DNA from: Rhabdophis nuchalis
Taxonomy: Eukaryota > Chordata > Lepidosauria > Squamata > Natricidae
DNA length: 64,000 bases
Direction of reading: 5' to 3'
Assembly (NCBI GenBank): GCA_039707465.1
Contig: CM077652.1
Location: forward strand, 40,176,118 to 40,240,117
Every line of letters starts with the position of its first letter. Within the stretch, counting starts at the first letter, position 1. The notes below the pieces were generated by a model. That model was not told the origin of the DNA, did no database searches, and saw only the letters and a list, made by a program, of their open reading frames with translations. Below, piece by piece: positions 52,865 to 64,000 of this stretch. The translations under genes and the position numbers were made by a program.

Positions 52865-55800
52865 ATCTGAGCTTTCCCTGAGAAGTTACAGCAAAGCGTA
52901 TCTCAGAATTGGCAAAAGAACTCAGTTTAGCCAGAAACTGCAAATTTGGATCCAGAGCTCAAATTCGAACGAGAAACACAAATTGGATGGTATCTGGGAT
53001 GCAGAAGCCGAAAAACAAGTCTATTGGTTGATCTGAGCTTTCCCTGAGAAGTTACAGTCAAGCGTATCTCAGAATTGACAAAAGAACTCAGTTTAGCCAG
53101 GAATTGCAAATTTGGATGCAGAGCTCAAATTCGAACGAGAAACACATATTGGATGGTATCTGAGATGCAGAAGCCGAAAAACAAGTCGATTGGTTGATCT
53201 GAGCTTTCCCTGAGAAGTTACAGCCAAGCGTATATTAGAATTGAGGAAAGAACTCAGTTTATCCAGGAACTACAAATTTGGATCCAGTGCTCATATTCGA
53301 ACGAGAAACACATATTGGATGTTATCTGGAATGCTAAACCCGAAAAACAAGTTGATTGGTTGATCTGAGCTTTCCCTGAGCAGTTACAGCCAAGCGTATC
53401 TCAGAATTGAGGAAAGAACTCAGTTTAGCCAGGAACTGCAAATTTGGATCCAGAGCTCAAATTCGAACGAGAAACACAAATTGCATGGTATCTGGGATGC
53501 AGAAGCCGAAAAACAAGTCGATTGGTTGATCTGAGCTTTCCCTGAGAAGTTACAGCCAAGCGTATCTCAGTATTGAGGAAAGAACTCAATTTAGCCAGGA
53601 ACTGCAAATTTGGATCCAGAGCTCAAATTCGAACGAGAAACACAGATTTGATGCTATCTGGAATGCAGAAACCGGAAAACAAGTCGATTCGGTGATCTGA
53701 GCTTTCCTTGAGAAGTTACAGCCAAGCGTATCTCAGTATTGAGGAAAGAACTCAATTTAGCCAGGAACTGCAAATTTGGATCGAGAGCTCAAATTCGAAC
53801 GAGAAACACATATTGGATGCTATCTGGGATGCAGAAACCGGAAAACAAGTCGATTGCTTGATCTGAGCTTTCCCTGAGAAGTTACAGCCAAGCGTATATT
53901 AGAATTGAGGAAAGAACTCAGTTTATCCAGGAACTACAAATTTGGATCCAGAGCTCATATTCGAACGAGAAACACATATTGGATGTTATCTGGAATGCTA
54001 AACCCGAAAAACAAGTTGATTGGTTGATCTGAGCTTTCCCTGAGCAGTTACAGCCAAGCATATCTCAGAATTGAGGAAAGAACTCAGTTTAGCCAGGAAC
54101 TGCAAATTTGGATCCAGAGCTCAAATTCGAACGAGAAACACATATTGGATGGTATCTGGGATGCAGAAGCTGAAAAACAAGTCGATTGGTTGATCTGAGC
54201 TTTCCCTGAGACGTTACAGCAAAGCGTATCTCAGAATTGGCAAAAGAACTCAGTTTAGCCAGGAACTGCAAATTTGGATCCAGAGCTCAATTTCGAAGGA
54301 GAAACACATATTGGATGCTATCTGGGATGCAGAAGCTGAAAAATAAGTCGAAAGGTTGATCTGAGCTTTCCCTGAGAAGTTACAGCAAAGCGTATCTCAG
54401 AATTGGCAAAAGAACTCAGTTTAGCCAGAAACTGCAAATTTGGATCCAGAGCTCAAATTCGAACGAGAAACACAAATTGGATGGTATCTGGGATGCAGAA
54501 GCCGAAAAACAAGTCTATTGGTTGATCTGAGCTTTCCCTGAGAAGTTACAGCCAAGCGTATCTCAGAATTGACAAAAGAACTCAGTTTAGCCAGGAATTG
54601 CAAATTTGGATGCAGAGCTCAAATTCGAACGAGAAACACATATTGGATGGTATCTGAGATGCAGAAGCCGAAAAACAAGTCGATTGGTTGATCTGAGCTT
54701 TCCCTGAGAAGTTACAGCCAAGCGTATATTAGAATTGAGGAAAGAACTCAGTTTATCCAGGAACTACAAATTTGGATCCAGTGCTCATATTCGAACGAGA
54801 AACACATATTGGATGTTATCTGGAATGCTAAACCCGAAAAACAAGTTGATTGGTTGATCTGAGCTTTCCCTGAGCAGTTACAGCCAAGCGTATCTCAGAA
54901 TTGAGGAAAGAACTCAGTTTAGCCAGGATCTGCAAATTTGGATCCAGAGCTCAAATTCGAACGAGAAACACAAATTGCATGGTATCTGGGATGCAGAAGC
55001 CGAAAAACAAGTCGATTGGTTGATCTGAGCTTTCCCTGAGAAGTTACAGCCAAGCGTATCTCAGTATTGAGGAAAGAACTCAATTTAGCCAGGAACTGCA
55101 AATTTGGATCCAGAGCTCAAATTCGAACGAGAAACACAGATTTGATGCTATCTGGAATGCAGAAACCGGAAAACAAGTCGATTCGGTGATCTGAGCTTTC
55201 CTTGAGAAGTTACAGCCAAGCGTATCTCAGTATTGAGGAAAGAACTCAATTTAGCTAGGAACTGCAAATTTGGATCGAGAGCTCAAATTCGAACGAGAAA
55301 CACATATTGGATGCTATCTGGGATGCAGAAACCGGAAAACAAGTCGATTGCTTGATCTGAGCTTTCCCTGAGAAGTTACAGCCAAGCGTATATTAGAATT
55401 GAGGAAAGAACTCAGTTTATCCAGGAACTACAAATTTGGATCCAGAGCTCATATTCGAACGAGAAACACATATTGGATGTTATCTGGAATGCTAAACCCG
55501 AAAAACAAGTTGATTGGTTGATCTGAGCTTTCCCTGAGCAGTTACAGCCAAGCGTATCTCAGAATTGAGGAAAGAACTCAGTTTAGCCAGGAACTGCAAA
55601 TTTGGATCCAGAGCTCAAATTCGAACGAGAAACACATATTGGATGGTATCTGGGATGCAGAAGCCGAAAAACAAGTCGATTGGTTGATCTGAGCTTGCCC
55701 TGAGACGTTACAGCAAAGCGTATCTCAGAATTGGCAAAAGAACTCAGTTTAGCCAGGAACTGCAAATTTGGATCCAGAGCTCAATTTCGAAGGAGAAACA

Positions 55801-55895
55801 CATATTGGATGCTATCTGGGATGCAGAAGCTGAAAAATAAGTCGAAAGGTTGATCTGAGCTTTCCCTGAGAAGTTACAGCAAAGCGTATCTCAGA
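52865..55895. repeat. Second type of nine-monomer duplication, 1494 bp
   Basis: Marker monomers at 52,927, 53,425 and 54,089 recur at 54,421, 54,919 and 55,583. Rare variants shared by both copies are ggatccagtgctcatattcg (near 53,281 and 54,775) and cacagatttgatgc (near 53,641 and 55,135). The monomer content differs from the 34,322-37,330 nine-mer, so this is an independent HOR of the same length. Confidence 0.85.
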
Positions 55896-57599
55896 ATTTA
55901 CAAAAGAACTCAGTTTAGCCAGGAACTGCAAATTTGGATCCAGAGCTCAAATTCGAACGAGAAACACAAATTGGATGGTATCTGGGATGCAGAAGCCGAA
56001 AAACAAGTCAATTGGTTGATCTGAGCTTTCCCTGAGAAGTTACAGCAAAGCGTATCTCAGAATTGGCAAAAGAACTCAGTTTAGCCAGGAACTGCAAATT
56101 TGGATCCAGAGCTCAAATTCGAACGAGAAACACATATTGGATGCTATCTGGGATGCAGAAGCCGAAAAACAAGTCGAAAGGTTGATCGGAGCTTTCTCTG
56201 AGAATTTACAGTCAAGCGTATCTCAGAATTGACAAAAGAACTCAGTTTAGCCAGGAACTGCAAATTTGGATGCAGAGCTCAAATTCGAACGAGAAACACA
56301 TATTGGATGGTATCTGGGATGCAGAAGCCAAAAAACAAGTTGATTGGTTGATCGGAGCTTTCCCTGAGAAGTTACAGCAAAGCGTATCTCAGAATTGACA
56401 AAAGAACTCAGTTTAGCCAGGAACTGCAAATTTGGATCCAGAGATCAAATTCGAACGAGAAGCACAAATTGGATTTTATCTGAGATGCAGAAGCTGAAAA
56501 ACAAGTCGATTGGTTGATCTGAGCTTTCCCTGAGAAGTTACAGCCAAGCGTATCTCAGAATTGACAAAAGAACTCTGTTTAGCCAGGTACTACAAATTTG
56601 GATCCAGAGCTCAAATTCGAACGAATAACACATATTGGATGCTATCTGGGATGCAGAAGCCGAAAAACAAGTCGAAAGGTTGATCGGAGCTTTCCCTGAG
56701 AAGTTACAGGCAAGCGTATCTCAGAATTGACAAAAGAACTCAGTTTAGCCAGGAACTGCAAATTTGGATCCAGAGCTCAAATTCGAACGAGAAGCACAAA
56801 TTGGATGGTATCTGGGATGCAAAAGCCGAAAAATAAGTCAATTGGTTGATCTGAGCTTTCCCTGAGAAGTTACAACAAAGCGTATCTCAGAATTGGCAAA
56901 AGAACTCAGTTTAGCCAGGAACTGCAAATTTGGATCCAGAGCTCAAATTCGAACGAGAAACACAAATTGGATTTTATCTGGGATGCAGAAGACGAAAAAC
57001 AAGTCGATTGGTTGATCTGAGCTTTCCCTGAGAAGTTACAGCAAAGCGTATCTCAGAATTGGCAAAAGAACTCAGTTTAGCCAGAAACTGCAAATTTGGA
57101 TCCAGAGCTCAAATTCGAACGAGAAACACAAATTGGATGGTATCTGGGATGCAGAAGCCGAAAAACCAAGCCTATTGGTTGATCTGAGCTTTCCCTGAGA
57201 AGTTACAGCCAAGCGTATCTCAGAATTGACAAAAGAACTCAGTTTAGCCAGGAATTGCAAATTTGGATGCAGAGCTCAAATTCGAACGAGAAACACATAT
57301 TGGATGGTATCTGAGATGCAGAAGCCGAAAAACAAGTCGATTGGTTGATCTGAGCTTTCCCTGAGAAGTTACAGCCAAGCGTATCTCAGAATTGACAAAA
57401 GAACTCAGTTTAGCCAGGAATTGCAAATTTGGATGCAGAGCTCAAATTCGAACGAGAAACACATATTGGATGGTATCTGAGATGCAGAAGCCGAAAAACA
57501 AATCGATTGGTTGATCTGAGCTTTCCCTGAGAAGTTACAGCCAAGCGTATCTCAGAATTGACAAAAGAACTCAGTTTAGCCAGGAACTGCAAATTTGGA

Positions 57600-58355
57600 T
57601 CCAGAGCTCAAATTCGAACGAGAAACACATATTGGATGGTATCTGGGATGCAGAAGCCGAAAAACAAGTCGATTGGTTGATCTGAGCTTTCCCTGAGAAG
57701 TTACAGCAAAGCGTATCTCAGAATTGGCAAAAGAACTCAGTTTAGCCAGGAACTGCAAATTTGGATCCAGAGCTCAAATTCGAATGAGAAACACATATTG
57801 GATGCTATCTGGGATGCGGAAGCTGAAAAATAAGTCGAAAGGTTGATCGGAGCTTTCCCTGAGAAGTTACAGGCAAGCGTATCTCAGAATTGACAAAAGA
57901 ACTCAGTTTAGCCAGGAACTGCAAATTTGGATCCAGAGCTCAAATTCGAACGAGAAACACAAATTGGATGGTATCTGGGATGCAGAAGCCGAAAAATAAG
58001 TCAATTGGTTGATCTGAGCTATCCCTGAGAAGTTACAGCAAAGCGTATCTCAGAATTGACAAAAGAACTCAGTTTAGCCAGGAACTGCAAATTTGGATCC
58101 AGAGCTCAAATTGGAACGAGAAACACATACTGGATGGTATCTGGGATGCAGAAGCCGAAAAACAAGTCGATTGGTTGATCTGAGCTTTCCCTGAGAAGTT
58201 ACAGCAAAGCGTATCTCAGAATTGACAAAAGAACTCAGTTTAGCCAGGAACTGCAAATTTGGATCCAGAGCTCAAATTCGAACGAGAAGCACAAATTGGA
58301 TTTTATCTGGGATGCAGAAGCCGAAAAACAAGTCGATTGGTTGATCTGAGCTTTC
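57600..58355. repeat. Family B block repeated at about 62,400-63,160
   Basis: Both copies contain gggatgcggaagctg (near 57,817 and 62,619), cacatactgg (near 58,126 and 62,928) and a ttggaacgag unit. The offset is 4802 bp, i.e. 29 monomers minus 12, because of the 12-bp deletion between the copies near 58,361. Confidence 0.8.
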
Positions 58356-58360
58356 CCTGA

Positions 58361-58362
58361 GA
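58361..58362. other. 12-bp deletion within a monomer
   Basis: Here gagaag runs directly into gtatctcag. The 12 bases ttacagcaaagc that normally separate them are missing, which gives the only 154-bp monomer seen. The corresponding unit near 63,163 keeps the 12 bases, so the deletion is private to this copy. Confidence 0.88.
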
Positions 58363-59039
58363 AGGTATCTCAGAATTGGCAAAAGAACTCAGTTTAGCCA
58401 GAAACTGCAAATTTGGATCCAGAGCTCAAATTCGAACGAGAAACACATATTGGATGCTATCTGGGATGCAGAAGCCGAAAAACAAGTCGAAAGGTTGATC
58501 GGAGCTTTCTCTGAGAAGTTACAGTCAAGCGTATCTCAGAATTGACAAAAGAACTCAGTTTAGCCAGGAACTGCAAATTTGGAAGCAGAGCTCAAATTCG
58601 AACGAGAAACACATATTGGATGGTATCTGGGATGCAGAAGCCAAAAAACAAGTTGTTTGGTTGATCGGAGCTTTCGCTGAGAAGTTACAGCAAAGCGTAT
58701 CTCAGAATTTACAAAAGAACTCAATTTAGCCAGGAACTGCAAATTTGGATCGAGAGCTCAAATTCGAACGAGAAACACATATTGGATGCTATCTGGGATG
58801 CAGAAACCGGAAAACAAGTCGATTGCTTGATCTGAGCTTTCCCTGAGAAGTTACAGCCAAGCGTATATTAGAATTGAGGAAAGAACTCAGTTTATCCAGG
58901 AACTACAAATTTGGATCCAGAGCTCATATTCGAACGAGAAACACATATTGGATGTTATCTGGAATGCTAAACCCGAAAAACAAGTTGATTGGTTGATCTG
59001 AGCTTTCCCTGAGCAGTTACAGCCAAGCTTATCTCAGAA

Positions 59040-60187
59040 TTGACAAAAGAACTCTGTTTAGCCAGGTACTACAAATTTGGATCCAGACCTCAAATTCGAA
59101 CGAATAACACATATTGGATGCTATCTGGGATGCAGAAGCCGAAAAACAAGTCGAAAGGTTGATCGGAGCTTTCCCTGAGAAGTTACAGGCAAGCGTATCT
59201 CAGAATTGACAAAAGAACTCAGTTTAGCCAGGAACTGCAAATTTGGATCCAGAGCTCAAATTTGAAAGAGAAACACAAATTGAATGGTATCTGGGATGCA
59301 GAAGCCGAAAAATAAGTCAATTGGTTGATCTGAGCTATCCCTGAAAAGTTACAGCAAAGCGTATCTCAGAATTGGCAAAAGAACTCAGTTTAGCCAGGAA
59401 CTGCAAATTTGGATCCAGAGCTCAAATTCGAACGAGAAACACATATTGGATGGTATCTGGGATGCAGAAGCCGAAAAACAAGTCGATTGGTTGATCTGAG
59501 CTTTCCCTGAAAAGTTACAGCAAAGCGTATCTCAGAATTGGCAAAAGAACTCAGTTTAGCCAGGAACTGCAAATTTGGATCCAGAGCTCAAATTCGAACG
59601 AGAAACACAAATTGGATTTTATCTGGGATGCAGAAGACGAAAAACAAGTCGATTGGTTGATCTGAGCTTTCCCTGAGAAGTTACAGCAAAGCGTATCTCA
59701 GAATTGGCAAAAGAACTCAGTTTAGCTAGAAACTGCAAATTTGGATCCAGAGCTCAAATTCGAACGAGAAACATATATTGGATGGTATCTGGGATGCAGA
59801 AGCCGAAAAACAAGTCGATTGGTTGATCTGAGCTTTCCCTGAGAAGTTACAGCAAAGCGTATCTCAGAATTGGCAAAAGAACTCAGTTTAGCCAGAAACT
59901 GCAAATTTGGATCCAGAGCTCAAATTCGAACGAGAAACACAAATTGGATGGTATCTGGGATGCAGAAGCCGAAAAACAAGCCTATTGGTTGATCTGAGCT
60001 TTCCCTGAGAAGTTACAGCCAAGCGTATCTCAGAATTGACAAAAGAACTCAGTTTAGCCAGGAATTGCAAATTTGGATGCAGAGCTCAAATTCGAACGAG
60101 AAACACATATTGGATGGTATCTGAGATGCAGAAGCTGAAAAACAAGTCGATTGGTTGATCTGAGCTTTCCCTGAGAAGTTACAGCCA
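59040..60187. repeat. Family B block repeated at 61,364-62,511 (14-monomer offset)
   Basis: Markers at 59,390, 59,722, 59,888 and 60,054 recur at 61,714, 62,046, 62,212 and 62,378, each 2324 bp later. Shared rare variants are caaatttgaaagagaaac (near 59,266 and 61,590), ttagctagaaactgc (near 59,722 and 62,046) and aacaagcctattgg (near 59,977 and 62,301). Confidence 0.84.
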
Positions 60188-63100
60188 AGCGTATATTAGA
60201 ATTGAGGAAAGAACTCAGTTTAGCCAGGAACTGCAAATTTGGATCCAGAGCTCAAATTCGAACGAGAAACACATATTGGATGCTATCTGGGATGCAGAAG
60301 CCGAAAAACAAGTCGAAAGGTTGATCGGAGCTTTCTCTGAGAAGTTACAGTCAAGCGTATCTCAGAATTGACAAAAGAACTCAGTTTAGCCAGGAACTGC
60401 AAATTTGGAAGCAGAGCTCAAATTCGAACGAGAAACACATATTGGATGGTATCTGGGATGCAGAAGCCAAAAAACAAGTTGTTTGGTTGATCGGAGCTTT
60501 CGCTGAGAAGTTACAGCAAAGCGTATCTCAGAATTTACAAAAGAACTCAATTTAGCCAGGAACTGCAAATTTGGATCGAGAGCTCAAATTCGAACGAGAA
60601 ACACATATTGGATGCTATCTGGGATGCAGAAACCGGAAAACAAGTCGATTGCTTGATCTGAGCTTTCCCTGAGAAGTTACAGCCAAGCGTATATTAGAAT
60701 TGAGGAAAGAACTCAGTTTATCCAGGAACTACAAATTTGGATCCAGAGCTCATATTCGAACGAGAAACACATATTGGATGTTATCTGGAATGCTAAACCC
60801 GAAAAACAAGTTGATTGGTTGATCTGAGCTTTCCCTGAGCAGTTACAGCCAAGCTTATCTCAGAATTGAGGAAAGAACTCAGTTTAGCCAGGAACTGCAA
60901 ATTTGGATCCAGAGCTCAAATTCGAACGAGAAACACATATTGGATGGTATCTGGGATGCAGAAGCTGAAAAATAAGTCGAAAGGTTGATCTGAGCTTTCC
61001 CTGAGAAGTTACAGCAAAGCGTATCTCAGAATTTACAAAAGAACTCAGTTTAGCCAGGAACTGCAAATTTGGATCCAGAGCTCAAATTCGAACGAGAAAC
61101 ACAAATTGGATGGTATCTAGGATGCAGAAGCCGAAAAACAAGTCAATTGGTTGATCTGAGCTTTCCCTGAGAAGTTACAGCAAAGCGTATCTCAGAATTG
61201 GCAAAAGAACTCAGTTTAGCCAGGAACTGCAAATTTGGATCCAGAGCTCAAATTCGAACGAGAAACACATATTGGATGCTATCTGGGATGCAGAAGCCGA
61301 AAAACAAGTCGAAAGGTTGATCGGAGCTTTCTCTGAGAATTTACAGTCAAGCGTATCTCAGAAATGACAAAAGAACTCTGTTTAGCCAGGTACTACAAAT
61401 TTGGATCCAGAGCTCAAATTCGAACGAATAACACATATTGGATGCTATCTGGGATGCAGAAGCCGAAAAACAAGTCGAAAGGTTGATCGGAGCTTTCCCT
61501 GAGAAGTTACAGGCAAGCGTATCTCAGAATTGACAAAAGAACTCAGTTTAGCCAGGAACTGCAAATTTGGATCCAGAGCTCAAATTTGAAAGAGAAACAC
61601 AAATTGAATGGTATCTGGGATGCAGAAGCCGAAAAATAAGTCAATTGGTTGATCTGAGCTATCCCTGAAAAGTTACAGCAAAGCGTATCTCAGAATTGGC
61701 AAAAGAACTCAGTTTAGCCAGGAACTGCAAATTTGGATCCAGAGCTCAAATTTGAACGAGAAACACATATTGGATGGTATCTGGGATGCAGAAGCCGAAA
61801 AACAAGTCGATTGGTTGATCTGAGCTTTCCCTGAGAAGTTACAGCAAAGCGTATCTCAGAATTGGCAAAAGAACTCAGTTTAGCCAGGAACTGCAAATTT
61901 GGATCCAGAGCTCAAATTCGAACGAGAAACACAAATTGGATTTTATCTGGGATGCAGAAGACGAAAAACAAGTCGATTGGTTGATCTGAGCTTTCCCTGA
62001 GAAGTTACAGCAAAGCGTATCTCAGAATTGGCAAAAGAACTCAGTTTAGCTAGAAACTGCAAATTTGGATCCAGAGCTCAAATTCGAACGAGAAACATAT
62101 ATTGGATGGTATCTGGGATGCAGAAGCCGAAAAACAAGTCGATTGGTTGATCTGAGCTTTCCCTGAGAAGTTACAGCAAAGCGTATCTCAGAATTGGCAA
62201 AAGAACTCAGTTTAGCCAGAAACTGCAAATTTGGATCCAGAGCTCAAATTCGAACGAGAAACACAAATTGGATGGTATCTGGGATGCAGAAGCCGAAAAA
62301 CAAGCCTATTGGTTGATCTGAGCTTTCCCTGAGAAGTTACAGCCAAGCGTATCTCAGAATTGACAAAAGAACTCAGTTTAGCCAGGAATTGCAAATTTGG
62401 ATGCAGAGCTCAAATTCGAACGAGAAACACATATTGGATGGTATCTGAGATGCAGAAGCCGAAAAACAAGTCGATTGGTTGATCTGAGCTTTCCCTGAGA
62501 AGTTACAGCAAAGCGTATCTCAGAATTGGCAAAAGAACTCAGTTTAGCCAGGAACTGCAAATTTGGATCCAGAGCTCAAATTCGAATGAGAAACACATAT
62601 TGGATGCTATCTGGGATGCGGAAGCTGAAAAATAAGTCGAAAGGTTGATCGGAGCTTTCCCTGAGAAGTTACAGGCAAGCGTATCTCAGAATTGACAAAA
62701 GAACTCAGTTTAGCCAGGAACTGCAAATTTGGATCCAGAGCTCAAATTCGAACGAGAAACACAAATTGGATGGTATCTGGGATGCAGAAGCCGAAAAATA
62801 AGTCAATTGGTTGATCTGAGCTATCCCTGAGAAGTTACAGCAAAGCGTATCTCAGAATTGACAAAAGAACTCAGTTTAGCCAGGAACTGCAAATTTGGAT
62901 CCAGAGCTCAAATTGGAACGAGAAACACATACTGGATTGTATCTGGGATGCAGAAGCCGAAAAACAAGTCGATTGGTTGATCTGAGCTTTCCCTGAGAAG
63001 TTACAGCAAAGCGTATCTCAGAATTGACCAAAGAACTCAGTTTAGCCAGGAACTGCAAATTTGGATCCAGAGCTCAAATTCGAACGAGAAGCACAAATTG

Positions 63101-64000
63101 GATTTTATCTGGGATGCAGAAGCCGAAAAACAAGTCGATTGGTTGATCTGAGCTTTCCCTGAGAAGTTACAGCAAAGGGTATCTCAGAATTGGCAAAAGA
63201 ACTCAGTTTAGCCAGAAACTGCAAATTTGGATCCAGAGCTCAAATTCGAACGAGAAACACAAATTGGATGGTATCTGGGATGCAGAAGCCGAAAAACAAG
63301 TCTATTGGTTGATCTGAGCTTTCCCTGAGAAGTTACAGCCAAGCGTATCTCAGAATTGACAAAAGAACTCAGTTTAGCCAGGAATTGCAAATTTGGATGC
63401 AGAGCTCAAATTCGAACGAGAAACACATATTGGATGGTATCTGAGATGCAGAAGCTGAAAAACAAGTCGATTGGTTGATCTGAGCTTTCCCTGAGAAGTT
63501 ACAGCCAAGCGTATATTAGAATTGAGGAAAGAACTCAGTTTAGCCAGGAACTGCAAATTTGGATCCAGAGCTCAAATTCGAACGAGAAACACATATTGGA
63601 TGCTATCTGGGATGCAGAAGCCGAAAAACAAGTCGAAAGGTTGATCGGAGCTTTCCCTGAGAAGTTACAGCCAAGCGTATCTCAGAATTGACAAAAGAAC
63701 TCAGTTTAGCCAGGAATTGCAAATTTGGATGCAGAGCTCAAATTCGAACGAGAAACACATATTGGATGGTATCTGAGATGCAGAAGCTGAAAAACAAGTC
63801 GATTGGTTGATCTGAGCTTTCCCTGAGAAGTTACAGCCAAGCGTATCTCAGAATTGACAAAAGAACTCTGTTTAGCCAGGTACTACAAATTTGGATCCAG
63901 AGCTCAAATTCGAACGAGAAACACATATTGGATGGTATCTGAGATGCAGAAACCGAAAAACAAGTCGATTGGTTGATCTGAGCTTTCCCTGAGAAGTTAC

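Larger units (their letters stand above)
23358..64000. repeat. 166-bp satellite array, family B
   Basis: About 245 head-to-tail monomers continuing in the same orientation and register as family A. Diagnostic variants include attggcaaaagaactc, gagaagcacaaattggattt, tctgtttagccaggtacta, gaataacacatattgg, gtcgaaaggttgatcggag, aaaaataagtcaattgg with gagctatccctg, and gcagaagacg. Some units still carry A-like features (cagtattgagg with ggatcgagagc, or gaatgctaaacccg), for example near 25,016, 32,487, 37,463 and 53,730. Only two net length changes were found: +1 near 57,166 and -12 near 58,361. Higher-order structure is much more regular than in A. No gene is present, and the array runs past the window edge. 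Confidence 0.97.

Noticed and set aside
147..63556. More than a hundred minus-strand reading frames of 60 or 85 codons with nearly the same product
   Set aside because: They are the satellite monomer read on the minus strand. Each begins with TTG, not ATG. Each is closed after little more than one monomer because 166 is not divisible by 3, and variants include frameshifts with no sign of constraint. They are not genes.
1..64000. CRISPR-like regular repeats
   Set aside because: The repeats are directly abutting 166-bp monomers with no unique spacers, and the embedded element is a vertebrate-type LINE.
1454..64000. CENP-B box (nTTCGnnnnAnnCGGGn)
   Set aside because: Each monomer has ATTCGAACGAGA, which fits the first half (TTCG, then A), but the following bases are AACA instead of CGGG. 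No complete box was seen on either strand.
1454..64000. RNA polymerase III box A and box B on the minus strand
   Set aside because: TGGCTAAACTG resembles box A and GTTCGAA resembles box B. The next box B downstream is about 120 bp away with a TTTTT terminator-like run between them, and the closer one is on the wrong side. A functional promoter or a tRNA-derived origin is not supported.
1..64000. Telomeric repeats, ribosomal RNA genes, tRNA genes or other mobile elements within the array
   Set aside because: No TTAGGG runs, structured RNA sequence or second interruption of the 166-bp periodicity was found; marker spacing accounts for the whole window.
1..64000. Assigning the satellite to a named family or species
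   Set aside because: I do not recognise the monomer with certainty. A squamate origin rests only on the LINE, so no family name is given.

Overview
This window is almost entirely one tandem satellite DNA array with a monomer of 166 bp, about 380 monomers in all, interrupted once near the left end by a truncated LINE retrotransposon (about 459-1453). I found no host gene, tRNA, rRNA, CRISPR array, operon or any other non-repetitive sequence. The many short minus-strand reading frames spaced at multiples of 166 bp are one stretch of the monomer read over and over. They start at TTG rather than ATG and change frame at every monomer, because 166 is not a multiple of 3.

Organism: the array architecture (nucleosome-sized monomer, variant monomers arranged in higher-order blocks, a LINE insertion) is that of a eukaryotic centromeric, pericentromeric or other heterochromatic block. 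The LINE encodes the C-terminal part of an L2/CR1-group reverse transcriptase. Its 3' end (a GC-rich hairpin with ccgccct/agggcgg arms, then gggatataaat and an AATAA-type tail) resembles the LINE 3' ends common in lizards and snakes. A vertebrate is well supported. A squamate reptile is my best guess from memory of such elements, at moderate confidence. I do not recognise the satellite as a named family.

Layout: (1) 1-458, about 2.8 satellite monomers; (2) 459-1453, the LINE fragment: an open reading frame to its natural stop at 1249, AT-rich 3' UTR, hairpin 1384-1414, A/T tail 1416-1453; (3) 1454 to about 23,357, satellite family A; (4) about 23,358-64,000, satellite family B. A and B share the 166-bp frame but differ in diagnostic substitutions, and the switch happens inside one hybrid monomer. 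Both halves carry nested higher-order repeats (HORs): block duplications of 7, 9 and 15 or more monomers in A; HORs or duplications of 2, 4, 5, 9, 10, 14, 20, 21 and 24 monomers in B.

Most informative points: the 1-458 segment recurs without the LINE at 1827-2283, giving a built-in pre-insertion site; the LINE insertion adds 996 bp, exactly six monomer lengths, so array phase is unchanged across it; the roughly 62.5-kb stretch after the LINE contains only eight net length changes, several of them copies of one event; and a two-monomer island of B-type sequence sits inside family A at about 19,192-19,530. All block edges were placed by eye and may be off by part of a monomer.
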